This document shows positions 1-9,061 of a stretch of DNA of 64,000 bases, in pieces. The DNA comes from Enterococcus alcedinis (GTDB lineage Bacteria; Bacillota; Bacilli; Lactobacillales; Enterococcaceae). Within the stretch, counting starts at the first letter, position 1. Every line of letters begins with the position of its first letter. The stretch is from assembly GCF_014635985.1 (NCBI RefSeq), contig NZ_BMDT01000005.1, positions 62,001 to 126,000 on the forward strand, written 5' to 3'. A model generated the notes under the pieces. The model was given only the letters and a program-made list of their open reading frames with translations. It ran no database searches and was not told where the DNA came from. The position numbers were made by a program, and so were the translations under genes.

Positions 1-773
1 CGAGTCATGATTCGTTCAAGAATTTGTGTGTCTGTTTTTTCTAAAATATCACGCGCTGTAATAATTCCAACAACTCGCATATTGCGATTGACTACTGGAA
101 AACGTGAATGTCCTGTTTTATCCGATAAAACTTTATAGTCTTTTACGGTTTCAGTTGTCATTAAATATTGAGTCTTATCTAGTGGCATGTAAATATCACC
201 GACAAGTAAAATTTCTTTTTTGATTAACTGATCACTTAAAGCACGGTTAATAATTGTTGCCACAGTAAACGTATCATACGTCGTCGAAATAACGGGTAAC
301 GTCAACTCATCGGCGAGTGCTTGAATTTCAGGGGTAGTCTCAAAACCACCAGTAATCAATACTGCTGCCCCTTCTTTTAGGGCTAATGTTTGTACATTTT
401 CACGGTTTCCGACAATCATTAGAGAACCTGGCGTAATATAGCGCTCCATTTCTTTTTCTTGCATGGCACCAATCACAAATTTATTTAAATCTTTTTCGAG
501 TCCTTCTGCTCCACCTAGGACTTCCCCTTCGACAATCCGTACCACTTCTGCAAAGGTTAGTTTTTCAATGTGTTTCTTTAATTTACGTTCTATTCGAATC
601 GTCCCTACACGTTGAATGGTTGAAACCAAGCCATCGGTCTCGGCATCTTTGATTGCTCGATAAGCTGTTCCTTCACTGACTGCCAAATCCTTGGCAATCC
701 CTCGAACAGAAATGCGTTCGCCAACGGGTAGACTCTCGATGTGCGCTAATATGATATCATGCTTTGTCGCCAT
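1..773 (-). CDS. YtoI-like regulator with HTH, DRTGG and CBS domains (3' end cut)
   Basis: The reading frame runs from an ATG at 771-773 off the left edge, giving 257 whole codons. The N-terminus (MATKHDIILAHIESLPVGER) leads into a winged-HTH of about 65 residues. A DRTGG-type domain follows (around VVRIVEGEVLGGAEG and LMIVGNRENVQTLALKEG), then the first CBS repeats, with RFPVVN and VVGIITARDIL characteristic of CBS motifs. Bacillus YtoI has this order and ends in a hotdog-fold domain, which would lie outside the window. CBS domains usually bind adenine nucleotides, so a nucleotide-sensing DNA-binding regulator is the family expectation. Its target is unknown. The SpxR proteins of streptococci are related. 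Confidence 0.8.
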   Translation of the reverse strand, partial: MATKHDIILAHIESLPVGERISVRGIAKDLAVSEGTAYRAIKDAETDGLVSTIQRVGTIRIERKLKKHIEKLTFAEVVRIVEGEVLGGAEGLEKDLNKFVIGAMQEKEMERYITPGSLMIVGNRENVQTLALKEGAAVLITGGFETTPEIQALADELTLPVISTTYDTFTVATIINRALSDQLIKKEILLVGDIYMPLDKTQYLMTTETVKDYKVLSDKTGHSRFPVVNRNMRVVGIITARDILEKTDTQILERIMT

Positions 774-1010
774 TTCTCTTCCCCTTTATGTTCTCATTTG
801 TTTTCTTGCGTACACTAGGACAGTCTTTAAAAATCTGTCATAGTTCCCTGTACGTTAAACAGCATTGTTTCTATCCTTTTTAATTACAAAATACAGGTAC
901 AGCTTAACAGCTATATTGTAACAGATTCTGAGAAAGAAACAAATAATTGACATTGTTTTAGACGAAAATAAAAGAGGATTCGTTCGCTTGATTACGATCT
1001 GGGATTCGAA

Positions 1011-1057
1011 TAAAAAAAGTGCTGAGAGAAAATCTCATAGCGATTTTCTCTCAACAC
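1011..1057 (-). terminator. Intrinsic terminator of the EIICBA operon
   Basis: A 16-bp stem (1019-1034 with 1042-1057, one G-U pair) around a 7-nt loop is followed on the minus strand by a run of seven T residues at 1011-1017. It lies 14 nt after the EIICBA stop codon. Confidence 0.9.
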
Positions 1058-1070
1058 TTAATAGGATAAA

Positions 1071-3035
1071 TTATTTTGCTTTTAAAGTTCCTGATACTTG
1101 GTTGGCTTTGACTGCTCCTGGTTGGATGTCTAGGCTTTCGATTGCATCAGGATTTGTGAAGACAACAATCATATCGATCTTGCGTCCAGCATCTGTGATT
1201 GCTTTTAAATCAACGTCTGCAATCAATTGTCCTTGACGAATTTCTTGTCCTTCTTCTACAAATAATGTGAATGGCTCACCTTTTAAGCTAACTGTATCAA
1301 TTCCCATGTGTAATAACACTTCAACACCACTTGCTGTTTGAATGCCTAGTGCGTGTTTTGTTGGGAAAATATTTAGGATTGTTCCTGAAACAGGTGCAAA
1401 GATTTTACCTTCTGTTGGAATCACAGCAAAGCCGTCACCCATCATTTTTTGTGAGAATACTTCATCGGCTACTTCATCGATTGGGATTAATTGTCCTTCA
1501 CCGACTGCATAGATTTCTTGTTCTTTTGCAACCGCAACTTCGGCTTTTGGCGCTTCTTTGACCACAGGTGCGACTGGTTTGCTTTGAACAGGTTGTCCTT
1601 GTAGACGGTTCATTTCATCGGCTACGAATTGAACTTCCGTTCCAACAACGACTTGGATGTTTTCTTTGTTGATAACTTTTAGTCCTGGAACACCGGTTGC
1701 TTTGATTTTATCTTGGTTAACAATACCGGTATCTTTGACTTGTAAACGAAGACGTGTTGTACAGTTATCAACGGTTACCACGTTTTCTGCGCCACCTAAA
1801 GCGTCATAAATACGGCTAGCCATTACAGCAAACTTGTTTGAACCTTCTGCTACGGCTTCGTTTTCATCTGTTTCAACTGATACTTCACGCCCTGGTGTCA
1901 TTAAATTGAATTTTTTGATAACAAACATGAAGGTAAAGTAGTAAACGACTGCCATCACTAGACCCATTACTAGTAACATGTAAGGTTTGTTCGCGATTGG
2001 CACACGTAAACTTAAGAAGAAATCGACGAAACCAGCACTAAAGTTGAAGCCGGCTGTCCATTGGAAGAAGGCTGCAACAAATAATGAAATTCCTGTTAAT
2101 ACTGCGTGAACCACGTATAACGGCCATGCAACAAACATGAATGAGAATTCTAACGGCTCTGTCACACCGGTAAAGAATGATGCAAAACCAGCCGCTAACA
2201 TTAGCGAAGCAATTTCTTTTTTACGTTCTGGACGTGCTGTGCGATAAATCGCAAAGGCTCCAGCTGGTAAACCAAACATCATCACTGGGAAGAAACCAGC
2301 TTGATACATACCAGTTACGCCTTTAACACCTTCAGATGCCCAGAATTTACCGATATCATCAATACCCGCTAAGTTAAACCAGAAGACGTTGTTTAACGCA
2401 TGGTGTAACCCAGTTGGGATTAATAAACGGTTAAAGAAGCCGTAAAGACCGGCTCCGATTGGACCTAAGCCTGAAATCATTTCACCGAAGCTTACAAGTC
2501 CTGAATAAACAGGTGGCCACGTGAAAATTAAAATGGCTGATATAGCTGACATCGCAGCGGCTGTAACGATTGGAACGGCACGCTTTCCACTAAAGAAAGA
2601 AAGCGCCATTGGTAATTTCACATTTGAAAAACGGTTATACATTGCTGCTGCAACTAAACCGGCTAAAATACCAACAAAGACGTTTTTAAAGTTAATCGCA
2701 TCAAAAGCGACATTGACTGTTTCTAATCCAGTAAACAGTTTTACTGCCTCTGTACTAACCAAAGTCATTGGCGTTAAAAAGGCGATTAATCCGGCTAATG
2801 CAGCCGATCCATCTTTATCTTTTGACATACCTAAAGCTAAACCAACAGCGAATAATACCCCTAGATTATCTAGAATGGTTCCACCTGCTTTGATTAAAAA
2901 GGCAGCTAAAATGTTATTGCCACCCCAACCACTTGGATCGATCCAATAACCGATTCCCATGAATAGGGCTGCGACAGGTAATGTGGCAACAGGTAGCATT
3001 AATGAGCGACCCATGCGTTGCATATATGCTTTCAT
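1071..3035 (-). CDS. PTS EIICBA, GlcNAc/glucose family
   Basis: A 654-residue sugar phosphotransferase permease that imports and phosphorylates its sugar. Domain order is IIC (about 1-390, many membrane helices, conserved NRLLIPTGLHHALN and GVTEPLEFSFMF), IIB (about 400-480, active-site Cys425 in DNCTTRLRL) and IIA (about 510-650, phospho-His576 in LLHMGIDTV). The order and length match the NagE type (about 650 residues) better than B. subtilis PtsG. The nearby nagB, though in a separate unit, also favours N-acetylglucosamine; glucose remains possible. It lies 27 bp after the antiterminator gene and is presumably cotranscribed with it. A GGAGGAAT ribosome site supports the start. Confidence 0.9.
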   Translation of the reverse strand: MKAYMQRMGRSLMLPVATLPVAALFMGIGYWIDPSGWGGNNILAAFLIKAGGTILDNLGVLFAVGLALGMSKDKDGSAALAGLIAFLTPMTLVSTEAVKLFTGLETVNVAFDAINFKNVFVGILAGLVAAAMYNRFSNVKLPMALSFFSGKRAVPIVTAAAMSAISAILIFTWPPVYSGLVSFGEMISGLGPIGAGLYGFFNRLLIPTGLHHALNNVFWFNLAGIDDIGKFWASEGVKGVTGMYQAGFFPVMMFGLPAGAFAIYRTARPERKKEIASLMLAAGFASFFTGVTEPLEFSFMFVAWPLYVVHAVLTGISLFVAAFFQWTAGFNFSAGFVDFFLSLRVPIANKPYMLLVMGLVMAVVYYFTFMFVIKKFNLMTPGREVSVETDENEAVAEGSNKFAVMASRIYDALGGAENVVTVDNCTTRLRLQVKDTGIVNQDKIKATGVPGLKVINKENIQVVVGTEVQFVADEMNRLQGQPVQSKPVAPVVKEAPKAEVAVAKEQEIYAVGEGQLIPIDEVADEVFSQKMMGDGFAVIPTEGKIFAPVSGTILNIFPTKHALGIQTASGVEVLLHMGIDTVSLKGEPFTLFVEEGQEIRQGQLIADVDLKAITDAGRKIDMIVVFTNPDAIESLDIQPGAVKANQVSGTLKAK

Positions 3036-3062
3036 TTATAATTCCTCCGACTCTTTTTGACT

Positions 3063-3905
3063 CTATCGTTCTTGACCGGCTAGGCGTAAACGTTCAATAT
3101 GAATGGCTAAATAGCCTAATTCTTCAGAAGTCGTGGATAATTGGTAGGTTTTTAGTAATAAGACACGAATTTTTTTCGCAATTTCAAAACTAGCAGGATA
3201 TTTCATCTTCACCATTTGAACAATTTCATCGTCTAGCGTTGCATATTGTTGGTTATGATAACGTTGTAAAAGTAAACGCAAGTGATTGACTAAGCGGGTA
3301 TAATTTAGCGCCATCGTTTTAGCGCGTAAATCAATTGCTAATTCTTGTTCAATCAAGCGGACAATCTCAGAAACAATCGTCACTTCACGAATGCTTTGAT
3401 GCTTGCTTCTTTCACCTGCTCGCGCACTGTGTAGATGAATGGCAATGTAACCTGCTTCATCGTATGTGTAAGGGACATCTAGCGTTTGAACTAAATAACC
3501 GACAGCCCATTGTGCAACTTGGAACTCCTCTGGATAAAGCACTTCGATTTCCGGTAATAATTTATTACGGATAATAATGCCATTCTTTAAGTTTTCCGCG
3601 GCAAAAGCTAAATGATCCGTTAAGGCGATTAGCACGTGTTCATTTAATGTTTCCATCAAAATATTTTCTGCATGATCAATAATTTTTTCCGCAGCAAACA
3701 AATACTTTTCATCTATTTGATTTAGCAATGATTGAAGCTTCATTTGTCCTTCTGCTTCCAAGACAAAAATACGTTCAATTTCATGTTGTAGTAAAATATC
3801 ATTTCGTTTTTTATTAAATCCAATTCCCTTACCAATTGCCACTTTTTCTTCTCCGTTTTCTTCAACTAAGACGGCATTTTGATTGAGTATTTTTTTTATT
3901 TTCAT
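3063..3905 (-). CDS. BglG/LicT-family transcription antiterminator
   Basis: A 280-residue protein with the short N-terminal RNA-binding CAT domain (MKIKKILNQNAVLVEENGEE, GKGIGF, residues 1-55) and two PRD domains (about 65-170 and 175-280) whose conserved histidines are phosphorylated by the PTS. Such proteins bind a RAT hairpin in the leader and block an overlapping terminator. Here a strong terminator lies in the 5' leader of this same gene, so the protein probably controls its own operon together with the downstream EIICBA gene. The length is normal for the family (about 280). The sugar specificity is inferred from the neighbour only. Confidence 0.92.
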   Translation of the reverse strand: MKIKKILNQNAVLVEENGEEKVAIGKGIGFNKKRNDILLQHEIERIFVLEAEGQMKLQSLLNQIDEKYLFAAEKIIDHAENILMETLNEHVLIALTDHLAFAAENLKNGIIIRNKLLPEIEVLYPEEFQVAQWAVGYLVQTLDVPYTYDEAGYIAIHLHSARAGERSKHQSIREVTIVSEIVRLIEQELAIDLRAKTMALNYTRLVNHLRLLLQRYHNQQYATLDDEIVQMVKMKYPASFEIAKKIRVLLLKTYQLSTTSEELGYLAIHIERLRLAGQER

Positions 3906-3967
3906 TTATTTTATTGATTCCTTTCTCGAGAAAGTTCAATCTCATCTGACTGATTCTTACTTTGCGG

Positions 3968-4048
3968 CCAACAAAAAACCAGGCATGGAAAACCTAAAAA
4001 TGGGTAGACTATCCCCTCGTTTTAGGTTTTCCATGCCTAGTACGATCT
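3968..4048 (-). promoter_or_regulatory. Leader terminator with possible RAT antiterminator site
   Basis: A perfect 19-bp stem (3981-3999 with 4020-4038) is followed on the minus strand by GGTTTTTTGTT, forming a complete intrinsic terminator 65 nt before the antiterminator start codon. Directly upstream, minus-strand bases at 4025-4048 (TAGATCGTACT then AGGCATGGAAAACC) resemble the 3' half of RAT sites (AGGCAAAACC) and overlap the terminator's 5' arm. This is the layout expected for PTS-controlled antitermination. The 5' half of the RAT is poorly conserved, so the terminator is certain and the RAT tentative. Confidence 0.75.
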
Positions 4049-4082
4049 AGTCACATGAAATAAAATATGTTAACAACTCGTA

Positions 4083-4110
4083 ATTCTAGCAGATTTTGAA
4101 TCGTTGTCAA
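4083..4110 (-). promoter_or_regulatory. Promoter of the antiterminator-EIICBA operon
   Basis: Minus-strand TTGACA (4105-4110) and TAGAAT (4083-4088) are separated by 16 bp. Transcription would start near 4076 and give a leader of about 170 nt containing the terminator. Confidence 0.8.
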
Positions 4111-4131
4111 GGAATTGTAGTTAAAAATATT

Positions 4132-4170
4132 CAAAAAAAACCAAAAAGTTTGAGGTTCAACTTTTTGGTT
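4132..4170 (-). terminator. Terminator of the DAHP synthase gene
   Basis: A 12-bp stem (4139-4150 with 4159-4170) with an 8-nt loop is followed on the minus strand by an unbroken T run (4132-4140), 7 nt after the stop codon. Confidence 0.88.
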
Positions 4171-4176
4171 TTCTTT

Positions 4177-5211
4177 CTAGATATTCTCTGCGATGTAACG
4201 TACAAGTTCTTCTGTTTTATCCCAGCCTAGGCATGGGTCTGTGATTGATTGTCCGAAAACATCTCCGCCAGGTTCTTGGCGTCCATCTTCTAGATAGCTT
4301 TCAATCATAAAGCCACGAACGTATTGTTTTAACTCTTCATTCCATGAACGATTCGTTAATACTTCTTGAACAATCCGGACTTGATCGTTGTATTGTTTCC
4401 CTGAGTTATCATGGTTCGTATCAACCATAATAAATGGGTTTTTCAATTGAGTTTTTTTGTAGGCGTTCATTACTTTGACTAAATCTTCGTAATGGTAGTT
4501 CGGAACCGCTTCGCCTGCTTCGGTTAAAGCGCCTCTTAAAATAACGTGCGCTAACGGATTCGAGCTCGTCTCAACTTCGACGCCGTTGTACATTAATTCT
4601 TGTTTTTGTTGTGCTGCATAAATCGCGTTAAACATCACATTGATATTACCACTTGTTGGATTTTTTAATCCTGTTGGATGATCGATGCCACTTGCGACAA
4701 ACCGGTGTTGTTGGTTCTCAACAGAGCGCGCACCAACTGCATGGTAGCTCACTAAGTCATCGACAAATTGTAAGTTATCTGGGTAAAGCATTTCATCTGC
4801 TGTTGTTAGTCCCGTTTCAGCTAAGACACGTTTGTGCATTTTACGAACGGCAACCATCCCACGAACAAGGTTAATTTCGCCCGTTGGTGAGGCATCTTGT
4901 TGGTGCATCATGCCTTTGTAGCCATCGCCATTTGTACGTGGCTTATTTGTATACACGCGCATCACGATAAAGACGGTCTCTTTGACTTCTTCTTGTAGCT
5001 TGGCTAATCGTTTCGCATATTCGAATACCGCCTCTGGATCATCTGCTGAACAAGGCCCCATGACTAAAAGGAATCGTTGGTCGTTCCCTTCGATAATCGC
5101 TTTTAATTCGGCATCGCGCTTCGCTTTATATGCCATTTCTTCTTCACTTAATTTTGAAATGGATTTTACACGGTCCACATCAATTTTTTTACTTAATTCC
5201 TTAAAGCTCAT
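4177..5211 (-). CDS. aroF: 3-deoxy-7-phosphoheptulonate synthase (class I DAHP synthase)
   Basis: A 344-residue cytosolic enzyme condensing phosphoenolpyruvate with erythrose-4-phosphate, the first step of the shikimate pathway to aromatic amino acids. FLLVMGPCSADDP (about 48-60), MRVYTNKPRT (about 84-93), GARSVENQQHRFVASG and MVDTNHDNSGKQ are signatures of the AroG/AroF/AroH (type I alpha) enzymes that carry metal and substrate ligands. The length is normal. It is a single-gene unit with its own terminator. No T-box or leader peptide is visible in the 300 bp upstream. The symbol could equally be aroG or aroH, because feedback specificity cannot be read from the sequence. Confidence 0.93.
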   Translation of the reverse strand: MSFKELSKKIDVDRVKSISKLSEEEMAYKAKRDAELKAIIEGNDQRFLLVMGPCSADDPEAVFEYAKRLAKLQEEVKETVFIVMRVYTNKPRTNGDGYKGMMHQQDASPTGEINLVRGMVAVRKMHKRVLAETGLTTADEMLYPDNLQFVDDLVSYHAVGARSVENQQHRFVASGIDHPTGLKNPTSGNINVMFNAIYAAQQKQELMYNGVEVETSSNPLAHVILRGALTEAGEAVPNYHYEDLVKVMNAYKKTQLKNPFIMVDTNHDNSGKQYNDQVRIVQEVLTNRSWNEELKQYVRGFMIESYLEDGRQEPGGDVFGQSITDPCLGWDKTEELVRYIAENI

Positions 5212-5522
5212 TGAACATCCTCCTATGAAAATCTATCTCATCCATCTTACCATATTTTCATTTTTTTGCCATAAAGTTTTTCATTATAATTTCTCTTTCA
5301 TTTCATACTACTCATGGTTCTTCCGACTATTTCCCTGATTTATCAAGTTTTTAACCCAAAAATTATCCGATGATATTTTGATGATGCTTTTCATTCCCTT
5401 TCTAATATAGGTGCTCGTTGAAAACTTTTGTGAAATTTTTCATAAAACAAAGGATAATAATTGACAAGTTAAAATAAAAGGATAATAATAAACCGTACAA
5501 AAAAAGAGTGGAGGTTTTTTTA
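5212..5522. other. Divergent intergenic region between aroF and the CPBP gene
   Basis: This AT-rich spacer holds the promoter of the plus-strand CPBP gene (5461-5489). A possible minus-strand -10 (TATAAT near 5285-5290) could serve aroF, but its -35 is weak. No coding potential, repeat or known riboswitch is visible. Confidence 0.5.
5461..5489 (+). promoter_or_regulatory. Promoter of the CPBP gene
   Basis: TTGACA (5461-5466) and AATAAT (5484-5489) are separated by 17 bp. The GAGTGGAGG ribosome site follows at 5506-5514. Confidence 0.65.
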
Positions 5523-6200
5523 ATGAAAAAGTTGATTAGCAAATACGAGGTAACGATTGTCCCGGCAATCATTGGTGCATTGATTTTAGCTCTCGGTTTT
5601 TATGTAGCCACAAATGAAATCACCCCAATCCTTAATCTTTTAGCACCTTACAGTTTGATGATTACAGGTTTCATTGCTTTCTTTATCGCTTTTGGTCTTC
5701 CAGGCATTAAAGACCTGTTTAGTAAACCAAGTGATCCCAAAGGTAATATCAAAAACTTTTTTAAATATTTCATTTTAACAGCCGTTTTAGGGATTTCTGC
5801 AAGTATTTTTTTACAATTTATTCTTAAACTCAATTTAACCGCTAATCCAACATCTGGACATCTGTTCTCACTTATCGCTAAAATCCCTTTCATGCTTCTT
5901 GGTGAAGAACTCATTAGTTTTTATATTCTACTCGTTGTCGCTAATCTCGTTTATAAAAAAACCGGTAACCAAAAATCAGCCGAACTGTTCGGCATCATTC
6001 TTAGTAGTGTCATTTTTGGTCTACTCCACTACTCAACTTATTTTAATGGCAATCCATTTACCACGTTAATACACATTCTATTGATTCAAGGTAGTGCCCG
6101 CATCGCCTTTAACTTAAGTGGGCTAAAATCAAACTCTATCATTATGCCACTAATTATTCACCTAACATACGATCTCGTTATGTTAGGTCTCTTTCAATAA
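5523..6200 (+). CDS. CPBP-family intramembrane protease-like protein
   Basis: A 225-residue protein with about six to seven membrane helices. The ATG at 5523 is chosen because GAGTGGAGG lies 8 nt upstream; an upstream GTG at 5508 would overlap that site. CPBP (Abi/CAAX-like) motifs are present: the GEEL pair near residue 124, FGLLHYSTYF near 165 and HLTYD near 212. The family includes CAAX prenyl endopeptidases and bacteriocin-immunity proteins. The usual EExxxR motif reads EELISFY here, so the arginine is absent and protease activity is uncertain. It stands alone between terminators, so its role cannot be inferred from context. Confidence 0.8.
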   Translation: MKKLISKYEVTIVPAIIGALILALGFYVATNEITPILNLLAPYSLMITGFIAFFIAFGLPGIKDLFSKPSDPKGNIKNFFKYFILTAVLGISASIFLQFILKLNLTANPTSGHLFSLIAKIPFMLLGEELISFYILLVVANLVYKKTGNQKSAELFGIILSSVIFGLLHYSTYFNGNPFTTLIHILLIQGSARIAFNLSGLKSNSIIMPLIIHLTYDLVMLGLFQ

Positions 6201-6225
6201 AACAATTCCATCGATTCATTTCAAA

Positions 6226-6254
6226 AGCAGAGTGGGTAATCGCTCTGCTTTTTT
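6226..6254 (+). terminator. Terminator of the CPBP gene
   Basis: A 9-bp stem (6226-6234 with 6241-6249, one G-U pair) is followed by six T residues. Confidence 0.85.
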
Positions 6255-6274
6255 CTATCTCTCAGCATAGGCAA

Positions 6275-6312
6275 ATGAAAAAGGAAGAGATTTTCATCTC
6301 TTCCTTTTCTGA
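6275..6312 (-). terminator. Terminator of nagB, possibly bidirectional
   Basis: A 12-bp stem (6279-6290 with 6297-6308) has an A/T-rich tail on both sides. It lies 90 nt beyond the nagB stop codon. Confidence 0.8.
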
Positions 6313-6399
6313 CTTTAGTGCACCTCGGTTAAAAGTACACACGCCGTCGTGGCTCTCGTTTTAATTTATCTTCATAATGTCGCTTAAAGATCAATTATT

Positions 6400-7101
6400 T
6401 TATAATTTGCTTGCAGCTGCTTCGTCAACGATGATTGTCACATCTGCATGGTTTTGTAAAATACTTGAAGGAACGTCAATTGTCACTGGTCCATTGATTG
6501 TGTTCGCAATTGCTTCTGCTTTTGCTTCACCGAAGGCCATTAAGATAATTTTCTTCCCTTTCATGATTGAACCAATTCCCATTGAAATCGCAGTTGTTGG
6601 TACGTCTTCTACTTTTTCAAAATTGCGTTTGTTCGCATTGATTGTTGATTCAGTTAATTGAACGACTTGAGTTGGTGCATCAAATGGCGTTCCTGGTTCG
6701 TTAAAACCAATATGCGCATTTTCACCAATTCCTAAAATTTGAATATCGATTGGATTGTTTGCAATGATTTCTTCATAGCTTGCACACTCAGCATCTAGAT
6801 CTGCTGCTTTACCATCTGGTACAAACGTTGCTTTAAATGGTTTTTGGTCAAATAAATGTTTGTTCATGAAGTAACGGTAGCTTTGATCATCATCGCCACT
6901 TAAACCAACGTACTCGTCTAAGTTTACTGAAGTACATTCTGTAAAGTCTAGGTCACTTGCAACCATTTCTTTGTATAATGTTTCTGGTGTGCTACCTGTT
7001 GCTAAACCAAAAACTTTTGCTCCTGCATTTAATCCTTCTTGAATTAATTCAAATGCTTTTTTTCCGCCTTCAGCGGCATCTTTTACACGAATAATGTTCA
7101 T
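6400..7101 (-). CDS. nagB: Glucosamine-6-phosphate deaminase
   Basis: A 233-residue cytosolic enzyme converting glucosamine-6-phosphate to fructose-6-phosphate and ammonia, which feeds amino sugars into glycolysis. [22 protein letters not shown] and [16 protein letters not shown] are the family phosphate-binding and catalytic motifs. The length equals that of other Gram-positive NagB proteins, which lack the C-terminal allosteric segment of the E. coli enzyme. The ATG at 7099-7101 is chosen over an upstream in-frame start because AAAGGAG sits just before it and residue 1 then aligns with the family. The gene lies 72 bp downstream of rnjB on the same strand. Confidence 0.95.
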   Translation of the reverse strand: MNIIRVKDAAEGGKKAFELIQEGLNAGAKVFGLATGSTPETLYKEMVASDLDFTECTSVNLDEYVGLSGDDDQSYRYFMNKHLFDQKPFKATFVPDGKAADLDAECASYEEIIANNPIDIQILGIGENAHIGFNEPGTPFDAPTQVVQLTESTINANKRNFEKVEDVPTTAISMGIGSIMKGKKIILMAFGEAKAEAIANTINGPVTIDVPSSILQNHADVTIIVDEAAASKL

Positions 7102-7173
7102 CTTTTGACGACTCCTTTTATTTTGATTTCGGACCCATTGTAACACTCTTCATATTTCCAGACAATATCAGTC

Positions 7174-8856
7174 TTATGAACGACGGCGGTTTCTTTGGCT
7201 ACCTTCCATGATAACTGGCAAAATAACTGGACGGCGTTTTGTATGGTCAAATAAGAAGCGGCTTAACTGGTCACGAATGTCTTGTTTCAGTTTTGCCCAC
7301 TCAAATTCGTCATCTTGTAGGTGTTTCTCAACGATTTGCTCGACCATTTCGCTACCTTCACGTAATAGATCACGATTCGCTTTAACATAAACGAAGCCAC
7401 GCGTTGTAATTTGCGGTTTTGAAATAATACGTTTTTCACGACGACTAATTGTTACAACAGCGACAAACACGCCATCTTCTGATAACACTTTACGGTCTTT
7501 TAACACGATATTTCCGATGTCACCAACACCGATACCATCAACCATTACATTATCAGCAGGAACAGAACTTGCCTGTTTCAACTCACCTTTAATTAGCTCG
7601 TAAATATCACCACGAGCAGCAATATGGATATTCTTCTTCGGAATCCCCACTTCTTCAGCTAAGCGCGCATGCGCGGCTAATAAACGGAATTCACCTTGAA
7701 TTGGGAATAAATATTTTGGTTTCATTAAATTCATTAATAATTGTAAGTCTTGCTGACCAGCATGACCAGATACGCGATAATTATCAGAAATCGTACGGAC
7801 GATACCGCCATTACGGTAAATAATATCTTCCGTTTTTGCCATGACTGTTTCCATCGCAAGCGTTGGTGTTGTCGCGATATAAGCAAGATCGCCTTCTTTG
7901 ACACGAATCGTACGGTGTGTGCCGTTTGCCATTTTTTGTAAAGACTTAATTGGCTCGCCCATACGACCGGTTTCTAAAATTAGAATTTCTTCGTCTGGGT
8001 AGTTTTTCATCTCTTTTAATGTTACTAATAAATCATCGGATGGTAAGGTTAATTTACCTAACTTCATCGCTGTTTTAATGATGCGACTGAAATCTTGACC
8101 CGTTAGCACGACTTTACGATTTGAACGATGTGCCGCAATTAAAATTTGCTCCACACGTTGTAAGTTGCTGGCAACACAAGCCGCGATAATTCGACCTTCC
8201 CAGTAGCGAATATTATCATAAACTTCATCGGCAATTTGTAATTCCGATGCTACAGGCTCTGGGTTTTCGGCATTGCTTGACGTACTTAGTAAAGCTAACA
8301 CTCCTTGGCGACCAATCTCTGCCAAACGAGCATAATCCGTTTGATACATCGGAATTGCTGTTTGGTCAAATTTGAAATCACCTGTATAAACAATATTGCC
8401 TTCTGGAGTCGCTAAACAAATACCAACTGAATCTGGAATGGAGTGTGTTGTTGGGAAGAAACTAACAACACCTGAGCCAAAATCAATTTCTGATTTCGTA
8501 TCAATCACATGGAACTCTCTGAATTTTTTCGTTGGTTCATAGCGTTGGACTGCTAATTTCGCTAGCTCAATCGTCAACTCTGTACCAAAAACAGGCACTT
8601 CGAATTTTTCAAGTAGATAAGGTAACGCGCCGATTGCATCGGCATGTCCGTGAGTTAAGAAAACTCCAACGACACGATCCGCATTTTCTTCTAAATACGT
8701 AAAATCAGGAATCACAGTATCGATTCCAAGCAATTCATTTTCTGGATATCTTAGACCACAATCTAGTACAAAGATGTCGTCATTCACTTCTGCAATGTAT
8801 AAGTTTTTTCCATTCTCGCGTACACCGCTTAGTGGAATAATTTTTATTGAACTCAA
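7174..8856 (-). CDS. rnjB: Ribonuclease J2
   Basis: A 560-residue metallo-beta-lactamase/beta-CASP ribonuclease of the mRNA decay machinery, which normally pairs with RNase J1. SIKIIPLSGVRENGKNLYIA, NIVYTGDFKFDQ and SGHAGQQDLQLLMNLMKPKY are diagnostic. The metal-binding motif reads THGHADAIG near residue 70 instead of HGHEDHIGG, so one histidine is missing. The SDSTN segment reads STSSN. Both changes mark the J2 paralogue of streptococci and enterococci rather than J1. I place the start at TTG (8854-8856), 6 nt after GAGGTG, which gives MSSIKII and aligns with streptococcal J2. A GTG at 8865 would have no ribosome site. Confidence 0.92.
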   Translation of the reverse strand: MSSIKIIPLSGVRENGKNLYIAEVNDDIFVLDCGLRYPENELLGIDTVIPDFTYLEENADRVVGVFLTHGHADAIGALPYLLEKFEVPVFGTELTIELAKLAVQRYEPTKKFREFHVIDTKSEIDFGSGVVSFFPTTHSIPDSVGICLATPEGNIVYTGDFKFDQTAIPMYQTDYARLAEIGRQGVLALLSTSSNAENPEPVASELQIADEVYDNIRYWEGRIIAACVASNLQRVEQILIAAHRSNRKVVLTGQDFSRIIKTAMKLGKLTLPSDDLLVTLKEMKNYPDEEILILETGRMGEPIKSLQKMANGTHRTIRVKEGDLAYIATTPTLAMETVMAKTEDIIYRNGGIVRTISDNYRVSGHAGQQDLQLLMNLMKPKYLFPIQGEFRLLAAHARLAEEVGIPKKNIHIAARGDIYELIKGELKQASSVPADNVMVDGIGVGDIGNIVLKDRKVLSEDGVFVAVVTISRREKRIISKPQITTRGFVYVKANRDLLREGSEMVEQIVEKHLQDDEFEWAKLKQDIRDQLSRFLFDHTKRRPVILPVIMEGSQRNRRRS

Positions 8857-9007
8857 ATTGTTCACCTCTCACTTTTTATTTTATTGGTTATTTATTTTCT
8901 CTTACAAAAAAAATCCCATCTCTTTTATTATACACGAAAATACGTAAAAAGTACGGATTCCGATTGTAAAAGCATAAAAATCGTTAGGAATAACGAACGA
9001 TTCCATA

Positions 9008-9054
9008 GAAAAAACGATAGTCGCAACTTACGATTGATAAGTCGCACTACCGTT
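9008..9054 (-). terminator. Terminator downstream of asd and of repeat array A
   Basis: An imperfect stem of about 17 bp (9013-9030 with 9038-9054) around a 7-nt loop ends on the minus strand in TTTTTTC. It lies about 150 nt after the asd stop codon because repeat unit A is in between. Confidence 0.75.
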
Positions 9055-9061
9055 TAAATTT

